Source: Sinorhizobium garamanticum (GTDB lineage Bacteria > Pseudomonadota > Alphaproteobacteria > Rhizobiales > Rhizobiaceae). From it: a stretch of 64,000 nt of DNA. The position numbers were made by a program, and so were the translations under genes. Where the stretch lies: assembly GCF_029892065.1 (NCBI RefSeq), contig NZ_CP120373.1, forward strand, positions 62,001 through 126,000, given 5' to 3'. Every line of letters begins with the position of its first letter. Within the stretch, counting starts at the first letter, position 1. Positions 10,047 through 18,381 of the stretch are shown in pieces. Under the pieces are notes generated by a model, which saw only the letters and a list, made by a program, of their open reading frames with translations, was not told where the DNA came from and did not search any database.

Positions 10047-10157
10047 CGCACTGATCGAGAGCTGCGGCAGGTCGGTCTTCTCCGCAAAATCGATTCCGAT
10101 TCTTGCACATATGCGATAAGTTCCGCGCGATTTGTTCCACGGGGTCCAGCTTCTCGC

Positions 10158-11282
10158 ATGTCCGCATTCACCCGCTTCACACCGCTTATCCAGTCTTTGC
10201 CAGCAACCATTCCCTTCGTCGGGCCTGAAGCGATCGAGCGCCAGCGCGGCCGCAAGGTTGCCGCGCGCATCGGCGCCAACGAAAGCGGATTCGGCCCGGC
10301 AAATTCGGTGCTGCTCGCCATGCAGCAAGCGGCCGGAGAAACCTGGAAATATGCCGATCCGGAAAATTACGAACTTAAACAGGCCCTCGCAGGGCATCTG
10401 GGAATTTCTCCCGCCAACATCGCGATCGGCGAAGGCATCGACGGCTTGCTCGGCCAGATCGTCCGCCTTGTCATCGAGCCCGGCATGCCGGTGGTGACGT
10501 CGTTCGGTGCCTACCCGACGTTCAACTACCATGTCGCCGGGCACGGCGGGCGCCTGGTTACCGTCCCTTATGCCGACGATCGAGAAGACCTCGACGGATT
10601 GCTTGCCGCCGTCAAGCGCGAGAACGCACCGCTCGTCTACTTCGCGAACCCCGACAACCCGATGGGGAGCTGGTGGCCCGCCGAAAGAATCGTCGAATTC
10701 GCAAAAGCCCTGCCGGAAACGACGCTCCTCGTCCTTGACGAAGCCTACAGCGAAACGGCGCCGCCAGAGTCGATACCGGCGATCGACAGCTTGATCGACA
10801 AGCCGAACGTCATACGCACGCGCACTTTTTCCAAGGCCTATGGACTCGCCGGGGCGCGCGTCGGTTACGCGCTTGCAACGCCCGGCACGGCCGTGGCGTT
10901 CGACAAGATTCGCAATCATTTCGGGATGAACCGTGTCGGCGCCGCCGCAGCGATTGCTGCCCTTGCTGACCAGCGTTATCTCCAGGAAGTCGTCGTGAAA
11001 ATAGCGGCGTCGCGCGACCGAATCTCTCAGATTGCGCGCGACAGCGGGCTCCAGCCATTGCCATCGGCCACAAATTTCGTCGCCATCGACTGCGGACGGG
11101 ACGCGTTCCATGCGCGGGCGATCGTCGACCGGCTGATGAGCGACCACGGTGTTTTCATCCGCATGCCGGGCGTTGCCCCGCTCAATCGCTGCATTCGGAT
11201 CAGCACCGGACCCGAAGCTGAAATGGACCTGCTCGAAACAGCTCTGCCCGCCGTTCTCAGGATTCTCGCGGCAGCTACCTGA
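10158..11282 (+). CDS. Class I/II aminotransferase, HisC-like
   Basis: The 374-residue fold-type I PLP enzyme has the Schiff-base lysine K226 in TFSKAYGLAGARVGYA. It also has NPDNPMGSW (the Asn contacting PLP) and LVLDEAYSE (the Asp binding the pyridine N). The histidinol-phosphate aminotransferase subfamily fits best (RISTGPEAEMDLL near the end), but no other his genes are nearby. It could act on aromatic amino acids or another phosphorylated substrate. The ribosome site before ATG 10158 is poor. Confidence 0.85.
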   Translation: MSAFTRFTPLIQSLPATIPFVGPEAIERQRGRKVAARIGANESGFGPANSVLLAMQQAAGETWKYADPENYELKQALAGHLGISPANIAIGEGIDGLLGQIVRLVIEPGMPVVTSFGAYPTFNYHVAGHGGRLVTVPYADDREDLDGLLAAVKRENAPLVYFANPDNPMGSWWPAERIVEFAKALPETTLLVLDEAYSETAPPESIPAIDSLIDKPNVIRTRTFSKAYGLAGARVGYALATPGTAVAFDKIRNHFGMNRVGAAAAIAALADQRYLQEVVVKIAASRDRISQIARDSGLQPLPSATNFVAIDCGRDAFHARAIVDRLMSDHGVFIRMPGVAPLNRCIRISTGPEAEMDLLETALPAVLRILAAAT

Positions 11283-11320
11283 CGCTGCAGCCGCGCGTCT
11301 CGTCAGACGCGCAAAGGATG
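11283..11320. repeat. Partial RIME1-type palindrome
   Basis: CGCTGCAG and the hairpin GCGCGTCT...AGACGCGC followed by AAAGGA match the first arm of the RIME1-like elements elsewhere in this window. It lies between the convergent aminotransferase and Sel1 genes, where it may also act as a terminator. Confidence 0.7.
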
Positions 11321-11326
11321 CGAGTT

Positions 11327-11593
11327 TCAGTGTACCGTCATCCATTCGCGTGCGGCACGCAACGCGGCGGCAAGATCGGTCTTGCTCATCGTTGCCGCAA
11401 GGTCGGCGCGCAAGTCCGCAGCGCGGTCGGATCCCTTGATGGCGGCAATGTTAAGCCACTTGTGGGCAGCGACGAGATCGACCGGACGGCCACGGCCCGT
11501 CGCATAGGCCAGGCCCATTTCACAAAGCGCGTCCGCGCGGTTTTCGCCACCCATGGCGGCGTCCGAAGCGATTTGCATGTCAAAGCGTGCCAT
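11327..11593 (-). CDS. Sel1-repeat protein
   Basis: The 88-residue product contains one Sel1-like repeat (ALCEMGLAYATGRGRPVDLVAAHKWLNIAAIKGS) between short helices. Sel1 repeats are TPR-like scaffolds for protein contacts. The start MARFDMQ at 11593 is preferred over an upstream in-frame ATG because GGGAC lies 6 nt before it and the family begins here. No signal peptide is present. The specific role is unknown. Confidence 0.8.
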   Translation of the reverse strand: MARFDMQIASDAAMGGENRADALCEMGLAYATGRGRPVDLVAAHKWLNIAAIKGSDRAADLRADLAATMSKTDLAAALRAAREWMTVH

Positions 11594-12183
11594 TGTCTTG
11601 TCCCTGTCTTGCCTGGTTGATCCGGCTGAAGCGGCCCGCCGTCCCGGGCGGACCTTGCTCCAGATCAGCATTCATTTGGTCCCTGTTCAGTCGCGCCTCT
11701 TTGCGGGCTTTCCAAAAGTGCACCGTCTTTTGCAGTGTCGCTTTCGGCGGTCCGGCGGGTTGTTCTCTCCGCTCGTCTTACGGGTTCGAGTATGCCCAAC
11801 GGCCTTCAACGCTCGCTTAAAATGCATGCTTAATTTGACGCAAACAAAGTTCAAACGCTTGGTAAACTTGAGTTTTCATTAAGCATCGGATCGCCTGGAA
11901 CAGCGCGCATTTGTCTCAAAATTTACGAAATATTCAGCCGCGGATTTTCAACCAATTGCTAACCATACAATCAGCATCGACCGACCACACATCGATTTTT
12001 GTTGCCTCTCGCAGGGCTCCGGAGGACTGGGAAACCAGCGGACCGATGGGGCTGCACATATTTACCTTTACGTGCGCGTAAGATACGTTCACCCCAGGCG
12101 GTGGAAGACCGCTTTACATGAGGAGTCGCAGTCGAGTCGGTACACGATACTATGCCGGCCGGCATTCTTATTGGAGGAATTGA
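11594..12183. other. Intergenic region, AT-rich, no gene seen
   Basis: These 590 bases separate divergent genes. The stretch 11800-12000 is distinctly AT-rich. I find no frame with both a ribosome site and recognisable protein character, no tRNA fold and no strong hairpin. Promoters for both flanking genes presumably lie here. Confidence 0.5.
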
Positions 12184-12525
12184 ATGATTCGCACATTGCT
12201 CATCGCGTCGGCCATTGCCTGCAGCACCGCGGCCTCGGTCCTTGCAGCAGAACCGATCGTCGGCAATTGGAAGACAGCGAGCGGCGCCACGGCCGAAATC
12301 GCGCCATGCGGCGGCGCTTACTGCATCACTTTGAAAACCGGGAAGCACGCGGGCAAGCGCATCGGCAATCTCGCCGGAACCGACGGCAGCTATAGCGGCG
12401 AAATCACCGATCCGGAAAGCGACAAGACCTATAGCGGTTCGGGCGCCATCAACGGCAATTCGCTGAAGATGAAAGGCTGCGTGCTGCGGGTGCTTTGCAA
12501 ATCGCAGACCTGGACGCGGCTTTAG
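12184..12525 (+). CDS. DUF2147 family periplasmic protein
   Basis: This 113-residue protein has a signal peptide (MIRTLLIASAIACSTAAS, cleavage after VLA) and a small beta-rich domain. The domain opens with IVGNWKTASGATAEIAPCGGAYC and closes with MKGCVLRVLCKSQTWTR, the DUF2147 pattern. The four cysteines could form two disulfides in the periplasm. GGAGG lies 6 nt before the ATG. The biochemical function of the family is not established. Confidence 0.85.
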   Translation: MIRTLLIASAIACSTAASVLAAEPIVGNWKTASGATAEIAPCGGAYCITLKTGKHAGKRIGNLAGTDGSYSGEITDPESDKTYSGSGAINGNSLKMKGCVLRVLCKSQTWTRL

Positions 12526-12643
12526 GTCTCGCCAGGCTCCGAGAAGGGAACTGCCGGGTCCTCTGCCGAAGGGCAACCCGGCGGTGTCTCCGAGACAAAA
12601 TCCAATCACGCGACAGAACGATTTTGTTTGGGCCTGAAATGCC

Positions 12644-12746
12644 CTACAGCGCCGCGCGTCTTTTGAGACGCACAGAGGTCGCTTTCGCACTTTGAATCGC
12701 TGCATGATTCCTCAAATCGATTCCGATTCGTAGAATCATGCAGTAG
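12644..12746. repeat. RIME1-like intergenic element (complete, two palindromes)
   Basis: The first palindrome is nested: ACAGCG and GCGCGTCT arms around a four-base loop, with a decayed outer return arm. The second is an exact 11-bp inverted repeat, CTGCATGATTC and GAATCATGCAG. Total length is about 103 bp. This matches the described architecture of RIME1 (about 108 bp, two large palindromes in rhizobia). The identification is from memory of that architecture, not from alignment. Confidence 0.8.
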
Positions 12747-12851
12747 AAGCGACTCGCAATCTGATGTGGTCTCATGAGGATTTCGAGCATTCCCCGGTAT
12801 CCGTCAGCATCAGAGATTTGAATAGAGAATTGAGCATGCTGAGGAGCGTCG

Positions 12852-13658
12852 ATGGAAGCAAAAGCTGTTGAGGCGATACTTTCCGAATATGAAGCGGTGG
12901 CGCTGATCGCCAACAGTGAAAGTGTAGACATCGGTGCGGTCTTGCGCGCCCTTCCGGAGCGAACGCTGTATGTCTTTTTCAACGGCTGCGCAAAAGTGCT
13001 GGCCCGCCCGTTCGAGAAGGACGCCATACTTTGTCAGCGCCTCATCAGCGCCGGCACGCGCTTCCTGACTTCACAGAAACACGTGGACCGGGCACGTGCA
13101 CTCTTCTCGCGGCCCCTGAAGGCTGAGGTTGGCGTTCTTGCAGAGCGCGGAGCACTGGAAGGAACGCCTCATATAGCGGCACCGCGCAAGAGCTCGCTCG
13201 TGCAATATACGTTGGATTTCGACTATGAGTTCGGCTCGCTGTACACGGTCGGACGCATGCCGACGACCGGTTTTGCCGTTGCCCTATGGCTGATCGAGAA
13301 GGCGCCGCATGCAAACGTCTTCCTCTGTGGGTTCACCGGCGCCGCGGGACCCCGATTCGACATTTATGTGGAGCATGACTGGACCTTCGAACAAATCATG
13401 CTGCGGTGCTATGTGAAGCGAGGCCGCATTCAATTCTTCGAAGAGAGCGTCAGCAAGCCCGCTGGCGCCCTGGAGCGCATCTGCGCCCATTTTCCGGATT
13501 TCAGCGAAGCGACAATAGCGCTAATTGCATCCAACGTTCTCGCAAACCGCCACACGGCTGTGGAACGCCAGGTCGCGAAACTTTGGGCGACGACAAAGTT
13601 GCAGCGCCGGATCCGAGCGTTTTTCAAGCGCCTTAGGCTTAGGTACGGCGAACGTTGA
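12852..13658 (+). CDS. GT29/sialyltransferase-like protein
   Basis: The 268-residue protein is not a standard enzyme of known role. Its N-terminal AVALIANSESVDIGAVLRAL followed by YVFFNG resembles the nucleotide-sugar-binding start of GT29/GT42-like sialyltransferases. Later VGRMPTTGFAVALWLIEKA, VFLCGFTG and EHDWTFEQ match the PSTG, hydrophobic-GF and H-x-W-x-x-E segments of bacterial members. The C-terminus is strongly basic. The donor sugar is unknown. It stands alone, 3' of a RIME1 copy, with no sialic-acid genes beside it. Confidence 0.6.
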   Translation: MEAKAVEAILSEYEAVALIANSESVDIGAVLRALPERTLYVFFNGCAKVLARPFEKDAILCQRLISAGTRFLTSQKHVDRARALFSRPLKAEVGVLAERGALEGTPHIAAPRKSSLVQYTLDFDYEFGSLYTVGRMPTTGFAVALWLIEKAPHANVFLCGFTGAAGPRFDIYVEHDWTFEQIMLRCYVKRGRIQFFEESVSKPAGALERICAHFPDFSEATIALIASNVLANRHTAVERQVAKLWATTKLQRRIRAFFKRLRLRYGER

Positions 13659-13754
13659 CGGTTTGAACCCTTAGTCCAGTCGGCGCCTTCCCTGATCTCT
13701 TGCAAACGCGGGAGCGATTCCAAACACTTTTGACACCATTCACACGGCGCACTC

Positions 13755-13825
13755 GAGCGGGATGAGGAAAAAGTGTGCGCGGCTTTCCGCCCGCATCCCG
13801 CTCTAACTCATTAGAATCGATCACT
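13755..13825. repeat. Palindromic rhizobial repeat (GAGCGGGATG type)
   Basis: GAGCGGGATG (13755-13764) pairs with CATCCCGCTC (13794-13803), with an inner GGAAA/TTTCC pairing. TAACTCATTAGAATCGATCAC follows. I recall this arrangement as a dispersed palindrome in several rhizobial genomes, and it is distinct from RIME1. It lies between two genes and encodes nothing. Confidence 0.6.
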
Positions 13826-13861
13826 TATGACTACAGTCGATTGACCTAAAATCATCGTGAT

Positions 13862-14563
13862 CTAACGTGCCCGTTGGCCAAACAGGATTTTCTGCGCCTC
13901 CTCGTCCTCGGCGAGACTCTTCTGACGGGCGCGCTCTTCCTTGCCCACTTCGATCGCCTTCTGAACGGCAGGCCGCGCAAGCACCGCGTCGAACCAGCGC
14001 TTCAGATGCGGGAAGTCATTCAGATCCTGCCCCTGATTCTCGTGCGGGATCACCCAGCCGATACAGGCCATGTCGGCAATCGAGTAGTCGCCAGCCAGGA
14101 ACGGCCGGTCGGCGAGGCGCTTGTTCATCACGCCATAGAGACGGTTGGCCTCGTTGGTATAGCGATTGATCGCGTATTCGATCTTTTCGGGCGCGTATTG
14201 GCGGAAATGATGCGCCTGTCCCGCCATGGGACCGAGGCCGCCCATCTGCCAGAAGAGCCATTGATCGACTTCGACACGGGATCGCTCGTCGGCAGGATAG
14301 AACTTCCCGTATTTGCGCCCGAGATATTGCAGGATCGCCCCCGACTCGAAGACCGAGATCGGCTGACCGCCCGGGCCATCAGGATCGATGATCGCCGGCA
14401 TTCTGTTATTGGGTGCGATCTTCAGGAAATCCGGAGCGAACTGTTCGCCGCGCCCGATATTGATGTATTTGACCACGTAGGGAACGCCGAGTTCCTCCAA
14501 CATGATCGTGATTTTCCACCCGTTTGGGGTCGGCCAGTAATAAAGCTCGATCGGAGCAGTCAT
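13862..14563 (-). CDS. Glutathione S-transferase (YfcG/YghU-like)
   Basis: The 233-residue protein has an N-terminal thioredoxin-like domain (LYYWPTPNGWKITIMLEELG) and the glutathione-contacting NNRMPAIID and FESGAILQYL segments, followed by an all-helical C-terminal domain. TPNGWK at the N-cap is typical of Nu-class YfcG/YghU enzymes, which act as disulfide-bond reductases. ATG 14563 is chosen because AGGAGA precedes it; the open frame upstream reads through a RIME1 copy. It is likely cytosolic. Confidence 0.9.
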   Translation of the reverse strand: MTAPIELYYWPTPNGWKITIMLEELGVPYVVKYINIGRGEQFAPDFLKIAPNNRMPAIIDPDGPGGQPISVFESGAILQYLGRKYGKFYPADERSRVEVDQWLFWQMGGLGPMAGQAHHFRQYAPEKIEYAINRYTNEANRLYGVMNKRLADRPFLAGDYSIADMACIGWVIPHENQGQDLNDFPHLKRWFDAVLARPAVQKAIEVGKEERARQKSLAEDEEAQKILFGQRAR

Positions 14564-14625
14564 CCTGTTTCTCCTGAGGTTGCAAGAGTTAAGACGTAGG
14601 CGCGCCCGCTGCCGCCGACAAGACG

Positions 14626-14714
14626 ACAGCGCCATGCGTCTTTTCAGACGCACAAAGGTCGCTGCAGCACTTTGAATTGCTGCATGTTTTTTCCCTAAAT
14701 CGGCTCCGATCCAA
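14626..14714. repeat. RIME1-like intergenic element
   Basis: ACAGCG, GCGTCTTTTCAGACGC, GGTCGCTGCAGCACTTTGAA and TTGCTGCATG follow in the same order as at 12644. The second palindrome is decayed (ATGTTTTTTCCC... ATCCAAGCAAAC). Confidence 0.75.
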
Positions 14715-14842
14715 GCAAACATCCCGCGCACCATTTACGAAGATGAACCGGAGATGAACGGACATCTCAGCATCAATTCAGTTTGGTTGTGAGAAAACAC
14801 AATCAATCGATTTTAACGTGCCTCCAACCAACGGACAGAACC

Positions 14843-15016
14843 ATGGATATTCTCGCTCGGCGCCTCACCATCATCAGCGTGCTGATGGTTGTCTTCGCTA
14901 TGACGCTCGCTGCCGCGGTCAGTGCCGATACGCAGCGCCGCCGCCAAAGCACCTATCTCGGCTCGCTGACCGACTGCACCGCCCACACGGCCCAATATTG
15001 CCAGGCCAAACTCTAG
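14843..15016 (+). CDS. Small hypothetical membrane or secreted protein (57 aa)
   Basis: The frame encodes 57 residues: a charged start (MDILARRL), one hydrophobic segment (TIISVLMVVFAMTLAAAVSA) that could be a signal peptide or a membrane anchor, and a short tail with two cysteines (DCTAHTAQYC). The ribosome site is weak (ACGGA). I recognise no family. It is listed because the hydrophobic-then-Cys layout is protein-like and because a second 57-residue frame follows 76 bp later. Confidence 0.4.
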   Translation: MDILARRLTIISVLMVVFAMTLAAAVSADTQRRRQSTYLGSLTDCTAHTAQYCQAKL

Positions 15017-15092
15017 CTTCTTGAATCTACACAATTCCGGACGGAAAATCGTTGCTCACTTTTTCCTGGAATTGCTCCAAGGGAACCGAAAA

Positions 15093-15266
15093 ATGGCCGC
15101 TCTCGCCACTTCCGCCATTCTCTCGCTCCGGGTCCTCATACTCACGAGCCTGCTGATGGCGCCGATCGGGGCGATCGCCTACACCAAGGCCGCGAGCCTC
15201 GGCATCGGCAAGAACGGTGCCGGCTTCGTCCTCTTCGTGACGCTTCAGCGTCAGGCGATGAGCTGA
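15093..15266 (+). CDS. Small hypothetical membrane protein (57 aa)
   Basis: AAGGGA 8 nt before ATG 15093 opens a 57-codon frame. The product has one long hydrophobic segment (ILSLRVLILTSLLMAPIGAIAY) and a short polar tail. No family is recognised. It lies directly before the broken ynfA gene, and translation could be independent. The good ribosome site is the main support. Confidence 0.42.
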   Translation: MAALATSAILSLRVLILTSLLMAPIGAIAYTKAASLGIGKNGAGFVLFVTLQRQAMS

Positions 15267-15343
15267 CATCCGGGCTCTCGACCCGCTGCCTCTTGCACCC
15301 GGACTGAAATCCCGATCCCTTCCCAATGAAAGGATTCGGAACC

Positions 15344-15664
15344 ATGCCAGCATTCGCAATCTATCTCGCCGCAGCACTTGCCGAAATCGCCGGATGCTTT
15401 GCCTTCTGGGCATGGCTCAAACTTGGCAAATCCGTCTGGTGGCTTGTGCCCGGCATGGGGTCGCTCGCGCTATTTGCCTAGCTCCTGACGATGATCGATT
15501 CGGCCGCCGCAGGCCGCGCCTATGCCGCCTATGGTGGCGTCTATATCGCCGCTTCGCTCGCCTGGCTCTGGCTGGCAGAGGGTGTGCGCCCGGACCGCTG
15601 GGACGTGACCGGCGTCGCGGTGACGCTCGCCGGCAGCGCGATCATACTCGCCGGTCCGCGCTGA
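15344..15664 (+). pseudogene. ynfA: YnfA/UPF0060 family membrane protein, interrupted by an amber codon
   Basis: One frame of 107 codons reads as a full-length four-helix UPF0060 protein (start [20 protein letters not shown], end [12 protein letters not shown]). Codon 46 is TAG at 15479-15481, in the conserved segment SLALFA-stop-LLTMID where homologues carry Trp or Tyr. AAGGA precedes the ATG. No frameshift is present, so a single base change (for example TGG to TAG) explains it. Either the gene died recently, an amber suppressor exists, or the base is a sequencing error. Family members are small multidrug-resistance-like inner-membrane proteins. Confidence 0.88.
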
Positions 15665-15824
15665 CTCCAGCAAGCGAGAACGGGAAGATCAGGCGTTTCG
15701 GATTCAATCGGCGTTCGATTCCAGATAGTTAAAGCAAGGCCATGGCGGAAAACGGCTCCACAATTTTCCGACTCCGGCTCCATCTTGTCGTTTGCTTGTC
15801 AGGAGCCGCTGCCTATAATGCGAC

Positions 15825-17327
15825 ATGAACAAACGAATCTCTTCAAACTCCGTTCTCTCCACCGCAACCCCTGAACCATTCGAGCCGCACCTCTTCGAGG
15901 ATCCGGCCGAGGCTGTCGATTGCCTGGAGGCCATTTACGAACGCAACACCCGCTTCCTCCGCGAGGCGTTCGAAGGGCTTGGAAAGAGCGATGCGCCGCT
16001 CACCCGGTTCCGTGCCTGCTATCCGCAGGTTAGCATCGAGACGAGTAGTTTCGGCCACGTCGATTCCAGGCTTTCGTTCGGCTATGTCAGTGCGCCCGGA
16101 GTCTACACGACCACGATCACCCGACCAAAGCTCTTTCGCCACTATTTGAAGGAGCAACTCGGACACCTGATGCGCAACCACGGCGTGGGTGTCACCGTAT
16201 CCGAATCGTCGACCCCGATACCGTTGCATTTCGCCTTCGGCGAGGGCGCTCATGTCGAGGCATCGGCTGCCGAGACCATCGACATTCCGCTACGCGACCT
16301 GTTCGACGCGCCTGACCTGACGACGACCGACGACGAAATCGCCAACGGGTCCTATGAGCCGGGCCCCGGCGAACCCTCGCCGCTTGCCCCGTTCACCGCG
16401 CAGCGCATCGATTATTCGCTGGCCCGCCTCAGCCACTACACGGCGAGCAGCCCCACGCATTTCCAAAACTTCGTTCTCTTCACGAACTATCAGTTTTATG
16501 TCGACGAGTTTTGCGCCTGGGCCCGTAAACAGATGGCAGAGGGCGGCAACGGTTACACCGCTTTCGTCGAGCCCGGCAACATCGTGACACCCGCAGGTGC
16601 CGACAGGCCGGATGCCGACTATACCCCCGGCCGCCTGCCCCAGATGCCAGCCTACCACCTGAAGAAGAAGGGGCACGGCGGCATCAGCATGGTCAACATC
16701 GGTGTCGGTCCGTCCAACGCCAAGACGATTACCGACCATATCGCCGTCCTGCGCCCGCATGTCTGGCTGATGCTCGGTCACTGCGCCGGCCTCAGGAACA
16801 GCCAGCGTCTCGGCGACTATGTTCTGGCGCATGCCTATATGCGCGAGGACCACGTGCTCGACGACGATCTGCCGGTCTGGATTCCGCTGCCGGCGCTCGC
16901 GGAAGTGCAGGTTGCGTTGCAGGACGCCGTGGCCGAGGTGACCGGCTACAAAGGCTACGACCTCAAGCAGATCATGCGCACGGGCACGGTCGCCACGATC
17001 GATAACCGCAACTGGGAACTGCGCGACCAGCGCGGCCCGGTCAAGCGTCTGTCTCAAGCGCGCGCAATCGCGCTCGACATGGAGTCGGCAACGATCGCGG
17101 CCAACGGCTTCCGTTTCCGTGTGCCTTACGGCACGCTGCTGTGCGTATCGGACAAACCGCTGCACGGCGAATTGAAGCTGCCCGGCATGGCGAGCGCCTT
17201 TTACCGGACGCAGATCAGCCAGCATCTGAAGATCGGCATCCTGGCCTTGCAGAAGCTCGCGGCTATGCCGCCGGAGAAATTACATTCGCGCAAGCTCAGA
17301 AGCTTCTACGAAACCTCGTTCCAGTAG
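15825..17327 (+). CDS. amn: AMP nucleosidase
   Basis: The 500-residue enzyme hydrolyses AMP to adenine and ribose 5-phosphate and so influences the adenylate pool. The N-terminal AMN domain runs to about residue 180. The C-terminal phosphorylase-like domain contains MVNIGVGPSNAKTITDHIAVLRP, MLGHCAGLR and ALDMESATIAANGFRFRVPYGTLLCVSDKPLHGELK, the substrate-binding and catalytic acid region of the nucleoside phosphorylase fold. The size fits bacterial Amn. The ribosome site is weak. The gene is convergent with the flippase-like gene one base away. Confidence 0.94.
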   Translation: MNKRISSNSVLSTATPEPFEPHLFEDPAEAVDCLEAIYERNTRFLREAFEGLGKSDAPLTRFRACYPQVSIETSSFGHVDSRLSFGYVSAPGVYTTTITRPKLFRHYLKEQLGHLMRNHGVGVTVSESSTPIPLHFAFGEGAHVEASAAETIDIPLRDLFDAPDLTTTDDEIANGSYEPGPGEPSPLAPFTAQRIDYSLARLSHYTASSPTHFQNFVLFTNYQFYVDEFCAWARKQMAEGGNGYTAFVEPGNIVTPAGADRPDADYTPGRLPQMPAYHLKKKGHGGISMVNIGVGPSNAKTITDHIAVLRPHVWLMLGHCAGLRNSQRLGDYVLAHAYMREDHVLDDDLPVWIPLPALAEVQVALQDAVAEVTGYKGYDLKQIMRTGTVATIDNRNWELRDQRGPVKRLSQARAIALDMESATIAANGFRFRVPYGTLLCVSDKPLHGELKLPGMASAFYRTQISQHLKIGILALQKLAAMPPEKLHSRKLRSFYETSFQ

Positions 17328-17328
17328 A

Positions 17329-18285
17329 TCACGATTTTCGCCGCAACAGGAGTGAAAGCATCGTGCCGGCGACGGCCGACACGATGACGAGCAGGTGCGC
17401 GTTGACGCTGGCCCGGCCGAGTAGTTCCAAGGCGGCGTGATCGCCCAGCGCTCCGAAGGAGATCGCTCCGGCGGCAATCGCCGCCGGATAGGTGCCTGCC
17501 CCCGCCGGGGCATGGACCGGCAGGACCGAGGAGAGCTCGCCGCCAAGGGCACCGCCGAAGCAGGCGGCAAGCGGCGCCACTCCCATGATAGCAAGCACCC
17601 AGGCAAGAACCACGACCTTGACGCCCCAGTTGAGCATGGTCATCGCCCATGCGCGCAGGAAGCCAGGGATGTGGTCCGGCAGGCCCGCTTCCACCTCGTC
17701 GACCACGGTCGCAAGTTTCGCTGGCGCCAGGCGGTGCACAAGCGTGAGAACCTTTCCCTTCAGGAGAAAGAATGCGAGCGGTGAAAGGAAGGCGAGTGTC
17801 CAGGCGAGCCAGGCGATCAATGCATCGCCGCTTTCGATCACGAGGCCAATCGCGGCGACCGTCAGCAAGGCATGCAGATCGAGCAGCCGCATGACGAGCA
17901 GCGCCGACGTACCATGCACGAGCGGCACCCCGAATTCGGAGCGCATCAGCAGGGGAAAGCTCGTTTCACCGGCCCGAAACGGCAACATGATGTTGAGCAG
18001 ATTGTGGACCTGCGTGACGCGAAACAGAGGCAGGAACCGCCCTGCGGCATGCTCCGGGAAATAATCGTAGATGCGAAAGCAGCGAATGAAGTAGGTGGAG
18101 ATCAAGAGGGCGAGTGCGGCAAGCACCGACCATATCCCGATTTCGGCCCACTGGCGCATCAGGGTCGACCAGCCCCAGAACCACTCGACAAAGATCGCGT
18201 AAGCCGCGATCGCGGCCACGGAAATCAGCACCATGCGGTTGCGCGCAAGCCACGATCGCTGACTGAACTGCCAGTCCGAATTCAT
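17329..18285 (-). CDS. Flippase-like integral membrane protein (LPG synthetase TM/UPF0104)
   Basis: This protein of about 318 residues has seven or eight hydrophobic helices and the UPF0104 pattern: STYFIRCFRIYDYF, LLNIMLPFRAGETSFPLLMRSEFGV and LPVHAPAGAGTYPAA. The family shares the membrane half of MprF and is often linked to glycosyltransferases as a possible lipid-linked sugar flippase. It is divergent from the GT2 gene with 96 bp between. ATG 18285 (MNSDWQ) is chosen over a GTG 10 codons upstream on similarity grounds only. Confidence 0.8.
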   Translation of the reverse strand: MNSDWQFSQRSWLARNRMVLISVAAIAAYAIFVEWFWGWSTLMRQWAEIGIWSVLAALALLISTYFIRCFRIYDYFPEHAAGRFLPLFRVTQVHNLLNIMLPFRAGETSFPLLMRSEFGVPLVHGTSALLVMRLLDLHALLTVAAIGLVIESGDALIAWLAWTLAFLSPLAFFLLKGKVLTLVHRLAPAKLATVVDEVEAGLPDHIPGFLRAWAMTMLNWGVKVVVLAWVLAIMGVAPLAACFGGALGGELSSVLPVHAPAGAGTYPAAIAAGAISFGALGDHAALELLGRASVNAHLLVIVSAVAGTMLSLLLRRKS

Positions 18286-18381
18286 CCGATGCCGATTTCC
18301 TGTGCTGAACCACACGATTCGACGTTGGTTATCACCGTTAACTGTGCAAGAAAACCTGCGACAGTACGCCGGAGATCAACC

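Noticed and set aside
17872..18381. N-terminal 170-codon extension of the GT2 frame
   Set aside because: This stretch is antisense to the flippase-like gene, is not protein-like, and lies before a TTG with a good ribosome site at 18382.
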